NCBI RefSeq assembly: GCF_024181385.1
Contig: NZ_CP051305.1
Coordinates: 744,001 to 808,000 of the forward strand
DNA: 64,000 bases
Reading direction: 5' to 3'
Source of the DNA: Treponema sp. OMZ 798
GTDB taxonomy: Bacteria; Spirochaetota; Spirochaetia; Treponematales; Treponemataceae
The notes beneath the pieces were generated by a model that was not told the DNA's origin, made no database searches, and was given only the letters and a program-made list of their open reading frames with translations. Position numbers and translations under genes: made by a program. This document shows positions 49,241 through 56,619 of this stretch, in pieces. Position 1 is the first letter of the stretch. Each line of letters opens with the position of its first letter.

Positions 49241-49336
49241 ATGAAATTTTTATCCACTTTTCACATCTCTCGGACAGCGATTGAAAGGGAGCAAAAGCAA
49301 TTTATAAAAATTGCTTTTGCTGTACATCTTTCCGCA
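49241..49336 (+). repeat. Partial leader L10
   Basis: Only the first third of a leader remains: CTCGGACAGCGATTGAA, the AGCAAAAGCAATTT hairpin and one arm of the TTTCCGCA hairpin. Confidence 0.8.
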
Positions 49337-49558
49337 AGGCTGGAGGCTCAAGCGATGCTACTAAGTCTTGTAGAAGATTTGTCACCATCTGAATTGGATT
49401 TGATGTCTTCAGCAATTATCGAAGCTTCTAAATTTATTGAAAAAGTTGCAGCCAATGGAGGCCTTCTTGTAAATGGGGCGATTACTTTTGATGCAGATAT
49501 CAAAGGTAATCGTGGTGATATTATCTGGAATGGAAAAAATAACATTGTGTTGCCATGA
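49241..49558 (+). CDS. Truncated module 10: leader fused to a short unknown tail
   Basis: The start at 49241 is supported by AAGGAGAT (49230-49237). Codons 1-32 are leader sequence, including the complete AGCAAAAGCAATTT hairpin. The leader breaks off at TTTCCGCA, the left arm of the next hairpin (about 49336), and continues directly as RLEAQAMLLSLVEDLSPSELDLM...NIVLP with no Rhs sequence. It is probably a deletion product that joined the leader to the tail of a former toxin, though a small intact effector is possible. Confidence 0.6.
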   Translation: MKFLSTFHISRTAIEREQKQFIKIAFAVHLSARLEAQAMLLSLVEDLSPSELDLMSSAIIEASKFIEKVAANGGLLVNGAITFDADIKGNRGDIIWNGKNNIVLP

Positions 49559-49569
49559 GTAGAAAGTAA

Positions 49570-49956
49570 ATGTTTGTATTACCTGAATTTGCAAATAAAT
49601 ATATAAATACTCTTTTGGAATTACTAAAGAAACTGGATCTAGAACATAAAATAATTAGTTCTCCTTTTTGTGAAAATGAATACATTATACAGATATATGA
49701 TCCTTTAAATAAAAAAAATTTAATGTTAGAAAATTATGGTGAATCACAATTTAGACATGAAGATAATAAAATTGTAAGTTATAATCTTATGGAAGTAAAA
49801 AATATCGTAACTAGTTTGAATATCCATACAAATAATATAGAAATGCATGAAAAAAAACTTAACGATATTATATTATCATTTTTTCATGAAGATATACAAA
49901 TCTTTAAAGATACGCTTGATAAAAGTGATATTATAGAACATAGAATGACAAAATAA
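49570..49956 (+). CDS. Putative cytoplasmic partner of module 10
   Basis: The 128-residue protein has no signal peptide. It has an alpha/beta look (LLELLKKLDLEHKIISSPFCENEYIIQIYDP) and no recognised family. It follows module 10 by 11 bases with only a weak ribosome site. It may be the immunity gene left after loss of most of its toxin. Confidence 0.55.
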   Translation: MFVLPEFANKYINTLLELLKKLDLEHKIISSPFCENEYIIQIYDPLNKKNLMLENYGESQFRHEDNKIVSYNLMEVKNIVTSLNIHTNNIEMHEKKLNDIILSFFHEDIQIFKDTLDKSDIIEHRMTK

Positions 49957-49984
49957 TAAGTTTTATGATTATAAAGAAAAAAAC

Positions 49985-50385
49985 ATGAAACCAAAACTTA
50001 GCATTTATTCACAACCTAACTATCTCATCTTTCGGACAGCGATTGCAAGGGAGCAAAAGCAATTTATAAAAATTGCTTTTGCTGTACATCTTTCCGCAGT
50101 AATTTCTGCGGAAAGATACCGAAGCGATAGCGGAGCCCTGAAAAGCGCGATGCCGGTATTTGTGTACCTTTGCATAGTATTGATAGTACACAAATACCGG
50201 CAGTCCGCCGCTCAAAGCTGCTTACGCGAAAGCTTATTACTAAACAACCCCACAGACAGGACTTTTGAAAATAGGCGGAGCAGATACAAGGAGTTAGGCA
50301 AAAAAGTACCGCAGGCGTATCGGGTATACGTCGAGGACACTTTTTTGCCGTGCGACGCAGGAGATGCCCGCATATTTTCAAAAGA
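49985..50385 (+). repeat. Leader repeat L11
   Basis: Here the inner stem is perfectly paired in its GCCGGT version: GCCGGTATTTGTGTAC (50152-50167) with GTACACAAATACCGGC (50186-50201). Compared with L2, both arms have changed together. Confidence 0.88.
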
Positions 50386-51397
50386 GATGACACATACGGA
50401 TAACCAAGGCGACAACGATGAACAAAAAGCAAAGCGTTACTATTACCATTCAGACCATTTAGGAAGTGCGCAATTTGTAACAGATTGGCGAGGTAAACAA
50501 TATGAACACATAGAATATACACCTTACGGAGAGTTATGGGTAGAGGAAGTTGCTGCGGGGTTAGACAAGTTACCGTTTAGGTTTACAGGCAAAGAGCTTG
50601 ACGAGGAAACGGGATTATACTATTATGGAGCTAGGTATCTTGATCCGAAATACAGTAGGTGGTTGTCAGGAGACCCTGCATTAAACGACTACATACCCAA
50701 AGCGCCGATAGATGATGAAGCTAAAAAGCATAACGAGAATCTACCGGGTATGGGTGATGTGTTTAATGTTGTAAACTTGCATGTATATCACTATGCGGGC
50801 AATAATCCGGTTAAATATACTGATCCGGATGGAAGGCAAACTGCTGCTATAGGTCTAGCAAAAATTTTATCAAAAATATGGGCTGTTGCTTTTGCTGAAC
50901 CAACACCTGCTGGTGAAGTTATAGCAGCGGCAGCTACTGTATGTATACTATATCTTTATTTTGTAGATAATGCAGAGTCAAGCCCCACTATTTTAGAAAC
51001 ACCTGATTCGGTGAATAATATAAACCCTAAAACTGAATTTCCTGGATATGACAGTAATAAGACTATTGATGGTTTCCCTGAAACAAATAAAAATAATGTG
51101 CATAATACTTTTCCAGATACAGATAGAAGTACAAATATATTTGAAGAATATATTCCTGCCCCAGATAGTATTCCTGGTATTCCGGATGCGAAGATTGCAA
51201 AAAGAAAAACGCCTGTGCAAAAAGGTGGGGGGGTAAGGAAACGGTGGAAAGATAATAAAGGAAATATATATGAGCGGGATTCACTGCATGGTGAATTAGA
51301 AAAATATAATAAACGGGGGATTCATCAAGGTGTTGTTGATCCCAATACTGGAGAACAGATTGAGCCGCCGAAAAATGATAGAAAGGTGGAACCATAA
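49985..51397 (+). CDS. Orphan Rhs module 11 with colicin E3-type rRNase tip
   Basis: The 470-residue frame has the leader, a short Rhs core entering at MTHTDNQGDNDEQ, and YTDPDG. The 187-residue tip has a hydrophobic stretch, a Pro/Asp-rich linker and a final domain of about 75 residues: KGGGVRKRWKDNKGNIYE, then RDSLHGELEKYNKRG and VDPNTGEQIEPP. This matches the colicin E3/cloacin 16S rRNA-cleaving domain. D432, H435 and E439 have the spacing of the E3 residues D510, H513 and E517. The target would be the ribosomal decoding site. An E3-type immunity gene starts at the base after the stop. Confidence 0.9.
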   Translation: MKPKLSIYSQPNYLIFRTAIAREQKQFIKIAFAVHLSAVISAERYRSDSGALKSAMPVFVYLCIVLIVHKYRQSAAQSCLRESLLLNNPTDRTFENRRSRYKELGKKVPQAYRVYVEDTFLPCDAGDARIFSKEMTHTDNQGDNDEQKAKRYYYHSDHLGSAQFVTDWRGKQYEHIEYTPYGELWVEEVAAGLDKLPFRFTGKELDEETGLYYYGARYLDPKYSRWLSGDPALNDYIPKAPIDDEAKKHNENLPGMGDVFNVVNLHVYHYAGNNPVKYTDPDGRQTAAIGLAKILSKIWAVAFAEPTPAGEVIAAAATVCILYLYFVDNAESSPTILETPDSVNNINPKTEFPGYDSNKTIDGFPETNKNNVHNTFPDTDRSTNIFEEYIPAPDSIPGIPDAKIAKRKTPVQKGGGVRKRWKDNKGNIYERDSLHGELEKYNKRGIHQGVVDPNTGEQIEPPKNDRKVEP

Positions 51398-51640
51398 ATG
51401 ACTAGATGTATTAGATATTTTGATAAAATTTCTGAAGAATATGTAGGAATGTATGAACTTCCTACAACTATCAGCTTAAATGACCTTATAGAATTTTTAG
51501 GTGCTAGGGTACCAGAATATGATCCGATGCTTTATTATTGTTATGAAATTTACATAACTGATCGTCCTTTTTATGAAAGAATTCTAAATATAAATTTGGA
51601 TTTCGATAAATATGATTACTTTTTGGAATGTGATGCTTAA
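51398..51640 (+). CDS. Colicin E3/cloacin-type immunity protein
   Basis: The 80-residue acidic protein has no signal peptide. Its start RYFDKISEEYVGMYEL resembles the WFDKSTEDFKGEEY region of the E3 immunity protein, and the length is nearly the same (about 84). It starts directly after the rRNase stop with AAGGTGG upstream. A cytoplasmic immunity protein suits a ribosome-directed toxin, in contrast to the exported partners elsewhere in the array. Confidence 0.8.
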   Translation: MTRCIRYFDKISEEYVGMYELPTTISLNDLIEFLGARVPEYDPMLYYCYEIYITDRPFYERILNINLDFDKYDYFLECDA

Positions 51641-51764
51641 TTAGTATGTTAAGTAAATTTTTTAAAGATAATATATTACCATTTTTGATAGAAATGGAAA
51701 TAATAGGTATGCAATGGGTTTAATTTTATGGTAATGAATATCTCTTTTTAAATTGAGAAAAACT
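51641..51764. other. Gap between modules 11 and 12
   Basis: AT-rich; it holds only a 25-codon open frame at 51646 without a ribosome site. This may be the remnant of a former tip. No other signal seen. Confidence 0.4.
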
Positions 51765-52232
51765 ATGAACACAAAGCTTTACTTTTATTCACAACCTACC
51801 TATCTCTTTCGGACAGCGATTGAAGCAAAAATCCTTTTTGCGGTGTGTTTAATCAAATGCGGTTTTTGGAGCGACAGCGTAAAAACACCGCCTGAAAAAA
51901 GCCCATGCAGCAAAAAGATTGGAGCGGTATTGGTGCAGCAAGCCGATAGGCACAGCTTCGAAGCAAGCGCGATGTTCAATTTTGTTTTCTTCATAATAAT
52001 GATAAACAAAATTGAACAGTCCGCCAAAAGAAAGTTATTACTAAACCTCCTCACTGACAGGACTTTTGAAAATAGGCCGATAAAAAAAGTACGTCCTTGT
52101 ACCTTTTTCATCTCAGAGTTTTGCATACGCAAAACTCTCAAAGCTAAAACCACCGCCATCCGTGGCGGGGAAAGAGTATATGTCGAGCTCATTTTGCGCA
52201 GCGACGCAGTAGATGCCCACCGTTTCAAAAGA
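51765..52232 (+). repeat. Leader repeat L12 (with extra hairpins)
   Basis: The stem TTCAATTTTGTTT (51975-51987) pairs perfectly with AAACAAAATTGAA (52004-52016): relative to L4, both arms carry the matching change. The terminal part is rebuilt from other hairpins: AAAAAGTAC/GTACCTTTTT, GAGTTTTGC/GCAAAACTC and CCGCCA/TGGCGG. It still ends in TTTCAAAAGAG. Confidence 0.85.
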
Positions 52233-52253
52233 GATTATACCCTTAGATACTAA
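51765..52253 (+). CDS. Leader-only module 12 (no Rhs or toxin)
   Basis: The leader frame runs past the TTTCAAAAGAG junction for a few codons (DYTLRY) and stops; no Rhs core or toxin follows. It is followed 12 bases later by a partner-type gene. It is either a cassette that lost its toxin or a bare leader. No Shine-Dalgarno site precedes the ATG. Translation is unproven, yet the frame is open for 163 codons despite many palindromes. Confidence 0.55.
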   Translation: MNTKLYFYSQPTYLFRTAIEAKILFAVCLIKCGFWSDSVKTPPEKSPCSKKIGAVLVQQADRHSFEASAMFNFVFFIIMINKIEQSAKRKLLLNLLTDRTFENRPIKKVRPCTFFISEFCIRKTLKAKTTAIRGGERVYVELILRSDAVDAHRFKRDYTLRY

Positions 52254-52265
52254 TGGAGAATAATT

Positions 52266-52691
52266 ATGAAAACTGTATATCGTAAATCACTTATACTTAG
52301 ATGTTTATTTTTTTTAACACTTATTTTTTTTCTTTATGCTGCAATTATTACGATTTTGACTCAAGAAGATATAAGCATATCCATATGGATAGTTATGATG
52401 ACGATTATATCTATTAATGCATGGGCTTTGATAGATTATGTATTTTCGAAGATAGAATTTCAAGAAGATGTGTTTACATATAAAAAAGTATTTATTAGAG
52501 TTGTTATTAGAAAAGATGAAGTAGATTTTGCACGAAGTCTTTGTGATGCAGATATAATAAAAAATAAATATATTATTTATAAAAAAAATGGAGATAAAAT
52601 AAAATTGAAAGGCGGTCTCGATGGATTTTCGATGAAAACGAAAATGGATTTACTCGCAGATCTTCTAGTTTTTTTTAGGAAAAAGATATAG
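52266..52691 (+). CDS. Orphan membrane partner protein (two helices plus PH-like domain)
   Basis: The 141-residue protein has a GGAGA site, two N-terminal membrane segments (about 10-31 and 37-57) and a C-terminal beta-rich part (FQEDVFTYKKVFIRVVIRKDEVDFA...YIIYKKNGDKIKLKGG) resembling bacterial PH-like domains. It is the last gene of the array and has no toxin, so it may be an orphan immunity. Confidence 0.65.
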   Translation: MKTVYRKSLILRCLFFLTLIFFLYAAIITILTQEDISISIWIVMMTIISINAWALIDYVFSKIEFQEDVFTYKKVFIRVVIRKDEVDFARSLCDADIIKNKYIIYKKNGDKIKLKGGLDGFSMKTKMDLLADLLVFFRKKI

Positions 52692-52821
52692 CAACGGATG
52701 AATACGTGAAAGGCGGCTGTAGTAAATCCGTTAATTTTTATATGCAACTTGAGGTAAGTATGAAAAAATTGATAAAAACAAATTCAAAGCAAATATTGTA
52801 CTCAATACTTGTTTATTTGAA

Positions 52822-54255
52822 TCAAAATTTTGCTTTTTTAAGTATTTCAATAAAGCACTTATAAAAATACTCCAAAGAGCTTAAACTAAAACATTCTTTA
52901 GGGCTATGATAGTGCCATGCGTTGGAACCTATCGAAACTATATCCATATTATCAATTTTGCTGTCAAAAAAGCTGCATTCAAGACCTGCATGTATAGCTA
53001 AAAAATGAACATTCTTTCCGCCTCTTTCTTCATACACCTCTTTGATAAGTTGACCGAGTTTTGAATTACTCTTATATTCCCAACCGGGATAAGAGCCCCA
53101 CACGGTATAAGGCATATTATAAGAGTTTGCAATTTTTTTTAGTTTTTTTATTATATATTGTTTTTGAGATTCATAGCCTGCTCTGACATCGGTAATAACT
53201 ATAATCTGGGAATCTTTGATATATATTTCTCCTAAATTGCAAGAACAATCAACAAAATTTTCAAAACCGTTACTCATTATTTGAATTTCCGAAGGTGATG
53301 TCAGAATGTAATCTTTTAAATCGGAAAAAATTTCACGTTTTATACATGAGCTGTCTTTATTTGAGTTTTCAACCATAGTAATCTTTATGCTGTCTTTAAT
53401 GGCGGGAAATTCTTTTTGCAGGATGGAGTTAAATTTGCAAACTTCATCTTCCAAGTTTTTTAAGTCTTTTTTTGCAACCATCAAAGATACATTGCTTGTT
53501 CTTGGAATTGCAAGTCTGAAATTTCCGCCTTTTATATCTTGTAAATAAAAATCTATATTTTCAAGCTCATCTAAAAATCGGAATAGCAATATATTGCTGT
53601 TTCCTTTTCCCCTGTGTATATCTTCTCCCGAATGTCCTCCCTCCAACCCTGATAGCTTTATATCACAGCATTTATAATTTTCATCTACTTTAATTTTTTC
53701 TATTTTTTTATTAGCTGTAAATGTAATTCCTCCGGCGGCTGAAATTACTATTTCGTTATCGCAGCAATGATCTAAATTTATCAAAAATCGGCTTTTTAAT
53801 TTACTCATATCGAAGTTTCCTACTCCGGAAAAATCCTCTTCTTCAGCACTTGTAAATACTGCTTCAATTTCCGGATGTGAAATGGTGTTATCGGCAAGCA
53901 CCGAAAGTATGATACTTACTCCAAGTCCGTCATCGGCTCCCAGCGTTGTCGTTTCCCTCGTAGAAACAATATCTCCGTCTATGTAGTATTTAATCGGATC
54001 TTTAAAAAAATCGTGATTTATTCCTTCGGCTTTTTCGCATACCATATCGGTATGAGCTTGGAGTGCTATTGGTTTGCAATTTTCATATCCCTTTGTTGCC
54101 GGTTTTTTCATAAAAACGTTTTTAAAGTTATCTTTTTCAACATAGATATTTCTTTGTTTTGCCCAATCATACAAATAATCCCTTATCCTTTCTTCATGAA
54201 AACTCGGTCTTGGAATTTTACATATTGCTTCGAATTCTTTTAACACATCTTGCAT
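52822..54255 (-). CDS. pepD: Aminoacyl-histidine dipeptidase (M20, PepD type)
   Basis: The 477-residue protein starts behind a strong AGGAGG. M20 metal-binding and catalytic motifs are present: H68 and D70 (AHTDMVC), D108/D109 (GADDG), E138-E140 (AEEED), NLDH, EGGHSGEDIHRGKGN and a C-terminal WHYHSPKE. PepD hydrolyses Xaa-His and other dipeptides in the cytoplasm. It lies 27 bases downstream of the tetR gene and is divergent from a DcuC/YfcC carrier, suggesting a small peptide or amino-acid use locus. Confidence 0.93.
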   Translation of the reverse strand: MQDVLKEFEAICKIPRPSFHEERIRDYLYDWAKQRNIYVEKDNFKNVFMKKPATKGYENCKPIALQAHTDMVCEKAEGINHDFFKDPIKYYIDGDIVSTRETTTLGADDGLGVSIILSVLADNTISHPEIEAVFTSAEEEDFSGVGNFDMSKLKSRFLINLDHCCDNEIVISAAGGITFTANKKIEKIKVDENYKCCDIKLSGLEGGHSGEDIHRGKGNSNILLFRFLDELENIDFYLQDIKGGNFRLAIPRTSNVSLMVAKKDLKNLEDEVCKFNSILQKEFPAIKDSIKITMVENSNKDSSCIKREIFSDLKDYILTSPSEIQIMSNGFENFVDCSCNLGEIYIKDSQIIVITDVRAGYESQKQYIIKKLKKIANSYNMPYTVWGSYPGWEYKSNSKLGQLIKEVYEERGGKNVHFLAIHAGLECSFFDSKIDNMDIVSIGSNAWHYHSPKECFSLSSLEYFYKCFIEILKKAKF

Positions 54256-54282
54256 ATTTTACCTCCTATACCCTTTAGTGTT

Positions 54283-54963
54283 TTATTGTGTATCTTGTAT
54301 TTCCTTTTTGTCGGGAATAGATACACCCATAAGTTCTAATGTTTCTACCAGAAAATTCATAAATTCTTTTGAATGTTTTTGTATATCTATATTTCTATCT
54401 ATAATTACTTTGTACAGATAGTATGCATGTACCTTTGTAACAGTATGTATGAGAAAGTCCGTATTTTTTTGAGACAGTATACCTTGATTCACTATGGCTT
54501 TTGTTATTTCAATATCACGCCGGATTATATTGCCTTCTTTAAGCATATTGTCTATATCGTCATGATATTTTTCACCCAATTCTTCGGGAAAAATTTCGTA
54601 ATAATCGGCTATTATTTTGGGGAGTTTTTCCGAATAGATTCCATAGAACATATTAAAATAAATATCGGGATTTTTAAATGAAAAACCGTTAAAAACTTCG
54701 TATACTCTAATATATTTTAAGACGGGATCGCTTATAGGTTTGGTTTTTACTTTAAGTTCTGCTATATAGTCTTTTAAATAGCCTAGAGAAGCATATAAAA
54801 GGAGGATATCCAGATTTTCAAAGTAATTATAAAGGGTTGCCGTATTATAACCTATTTTTTCTGCAATTTTTCTTATGCTGACTTTTTCTATCCCTAATTC
54901 GTTTATTAAGGTTTTTGTTACAGCGATGTATTCAGTCATAAGTTGTTTTTTCCTTTCTTTCAT
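54283..54963 (-). CDS. TetR-family transcriptional regulator
   Basis: About 226 residues with an N-terminal helix-turn-helix (VSIRKIAEKIGYNTATLYNYF). The frame opens with ATG at 54972, but AAGGAA leaves almost no spacing there; the ATG at 54963 is better placed. The C-terminal helical ligand domain has no recognised subfamily. It is co-directional with pepD and divergent from the carrier. It probably represses both promoters through the two palindromes at 55011-55048. Confidence 0.85.
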   Translation of the reverse strand: MKERKKQLMTEYIAVTKTLINELGIEKVSIRKIAEKIGYNTATLYNYFENLDILLLYASLGYLKDYIAELKVKTKPISDPVLKYIRVYEVFNGFSFKNPDIYFNMFYGIYSEKLPKIIADYYEIFPEELGEKYHDDIDNMLKEGNIIRRDIEITKAIVNQGILSQKNTDFLIHTVTKVHAYYLYKVIIDRNIDIQKHSKEFMNFLVETLELMGVSIPDKKEIQDTQ

Positions 54964-54999
54964 ATCTAACATTTCCTTTTAAAATTTAAAATAATTTGC

Positions 55000-55028
55000 T
55001 TGACAAATTTTATAACCGCGGTTATAAT
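55000..55028 (+). promoter_or_regulatory. Consensus sigma70 promoter of the carrier gene
   Basis: TTGACA (55000-55005) and TATAAT (55023-55028), 17-base spacer; both hexamers are perfect. The start codon is at 55072 behind AAGGAG. Confidence 0.88.
55011..55026. promoter_or_regulatory. Palindromic operator 1
   Basis: TATAACCGCGGTTATA is a perfect 16-base palindrome covering the spacer and -10 of the carrier promoter. Probable TetR-family site. Confidence 0.8.
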
Positions 55029-55055
55029 TATAACATAATCGCGATTATAAATCAA
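55027..55055 (-). promoter_or_regulatory. Divergent sigma70 promoter of tetR-pepD
   Basis: On the minus strand, TTGATT (55050-55055) and TATAAT (55027-55032) with a 17-base spacer. The two -10 hexamers overlap by two bases, so the promoters compete for the same DNA. Confidence 0.8.
55035..55048. promoter_or_regulatory. Palindromic operator 2
   Basis: ATAATCGCGATTAT is a perfect palindrome inside the spacer of the tetR-pepD promoter. It shares ATAAYCGCGRTTAT with operator 1, and the centres are 23 bases apart. Confidence 0.8.
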
Positions 55056-55071
55056 GTTAAGGAGTTCGTTT

Positions 55072-56484
55072 ATGGATTTAAAAGTTAAACGGTTTAAGCT
55101 AAAAGCACCCGATGCGATTGTTCTCATTCTGGTTTTGCTCATCCTTGCATCGATTTTTACGTATGTTCTTCCTACAGGAGAATATACCCGTGTGTTGGAT
55201 TCGGCTAAGGGGGTAAATGTAGTTGACCCTTACAGCTATCATCCTATTGAAAGGAATCCTGTTTCATTTTGGGGTATTTTACAGGCAGTCCCCAGAGGGC
55301 TAAATGAGTCAGCCGAAATAATTAACTTTTTGTTGATAATTGGAGGTATTTTCGGCATTTTAAAAGGAACAGGAGCTCTTGATTCTGTGTTGAAGATGGC
55401 TATGGTAAAACTTAAAGGCAGGGAAAGACTTATTATTCCGGTTATTCTTATATTTTGGGGATTGGGCGGAGCTATAATAGGAAATTTTGAAGAATGCCTG
55501 GCTTTTTTACCTTTGCATATAACGCTTTGCCTTGCCCTAGGATTTGATTCAATTACAGGTGTTGCACTGGGTATGTGCGGTGTAGGTGTCGGTTACATAG
55601 GAGCTATTTTAAATCCTTTTACCATCATTACGGCACAAAAAATAGCGGATGTTCCTATATTGAGCGGTATCGAGCTTAGGATAGTTTCTTTTATTGTTCT
55701 TATGGCGATAACGATAGTATACATATACATTTATGCAGGAAAAATTCAAAAAAATCCTAAATTAAGTCCTATGTATGAGCAAGATTTGAAAAGTCCTTAT
55801 CGGGAAAACGATTTATTATCGAAAGATATTGTATTTACTCTTAAGCAAAAACTTTCTTTGGCAATCTTTGTTTTAGGGATTGTTGTTCTTGTTTATGGGG
55901 TTGTAGTGCATCATTTCTATTTGACCGAAATTGCTGCCGTTTTTGTGGGAACGGGAATTTTATGCGGTTTGGCCGGCGGACTCAGTTTAAATGAAACAGT
56001 GCGGCATTTCGTAAAAGGTGCGGAAAATCTTGTTTATGCTGCCATTTGTGTAGGCTTTGCAAGAGCTATAACCGTTATAATGATGGACGGCAAAATTTTA
56101 GATGTTATAGTTTACGGCTTTTCAAATATGGTTCAGGGGCTGCCGTTGCAAATCAGTGCCGTCGGAATGTTTGTATTACAGTCTTTTATAAATATTTTTA
56201 TTCCTTCAGGAACAGGTCAGGCGGTTATCAGTATGCCTATAATGACTCCCTTGGCGGATGTCATAGGTCTGACGCGGCAGACTGCTGTATTGGCATTTCA
56301 GTTTGGCGACGGTATTACGAATTTGTTTACGCCTACTGCAGGCGATCTTATGGCTGCAATTGCAATAGGAGGTATATCCTATGGCAAATGGTTTAAATGG
56401 TTTTGGAAGCTTATGGGGCTTTGGTATATCGCTTGTTCCATAATTTTAATAATAGCTACAATTATCGGGTACGGTCCCGTATAA
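55072..56484 (+). CDS. DcuC/YfcC-type carrier
   Basis: The 470-residue membrane protein has about 12 hydrophobic segments. Conserved features include FTYVLPTGEYTRV near the N-terminus, GGIFGILKGTGALD, GNFEECLAFLPL, GVGYIGAILNPFT and IPSGTGQAVISMPIMTPLAD. These fit the YfcC/DcuC C4-dicarboxylate or amino-acid carrier family. Within it, substrates include dicarboxylates and arginine/ornithine; which applies here is not visible. Divergent from tetR-pepD, so its substrate may relate to PepD products. Confidence 0.88.
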   Translation: MDLKVKRFKLKAPDAIVLILVLLILASIFTYVLPTGEYTRVLDSAKGVNVVDPYSYHPIERNPVSFWGILQAVPRGLNESAEIINFLLIIGGIFGILKGTGALDSVLKMAMVKLKGRERLIIPVILIFWGLGGAIIGNFEECLAFLPLHITLCLALGFDSITGVALGMCGVGVGYIGAILNPFTIITAQKIADVPILSGIELRIVSFIVLMAITIVYIYIYAGKIQKNPKLSPMYEQDLKSPYRENDLLSKDIVFTLKQKLSLAIFVLGIVVLVYGVVVHHFYLTEIAAVFVGTGILCGLAGGLSLNETVRHFVKGAENLVYAAICVGFARAITVIMMDGKILDVIVYGFSNMVQGLPLQISAVGMFVLQSFINIFIPSGTGQAVISMPIMTPLADVIGLTRQTAVLAFQFGDGITNLFTPTAGDLMAAIAIGGISYGKWFKWFWKLMGLWYIACSIILIIATIIGYGPV

Positions 56485-56556
56485 AAAATTGCTAACTATT
56501 GTATGCCGTATAAATTGGTTGTAACCGTTAAGCGGCATATTTGTTCAAACATCAAC

Positions 56557-56600
56557 GGCATCGATAAACTTTTTTAAGGTTAACGATGCCATATTTTTTT
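56557..56600 (+). terminator. Intrinsic terminator of the carrier gene
   Basis: GGCATCG (56557-56563) pairs with CGATGCC (56584-56590), followed by ATATTTTTTT. The inner bases pair partly as well. Confidence 0.8.
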
Positions 56601-56619
56601 GTATTAAGAGGAATCCAAA

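Noticed and set aside
18990..52232. CRISPR-like array suggested by many direct repeats.
   Set aside because: Repeats are hundreds of bases long, variable, and separated by genes of 0.3-4 kb; no short regular spacers.
52692..52821. A further small gene or module between the last partner gene and pepD.
   Set aside because: Only a very short frame at 52760 (MKKLIKTNSKQILYSILVYL) without clear homology; an ATTCAAA/TTTGAAT inverted repeat may act as a weak terminator, but evidence is thin.
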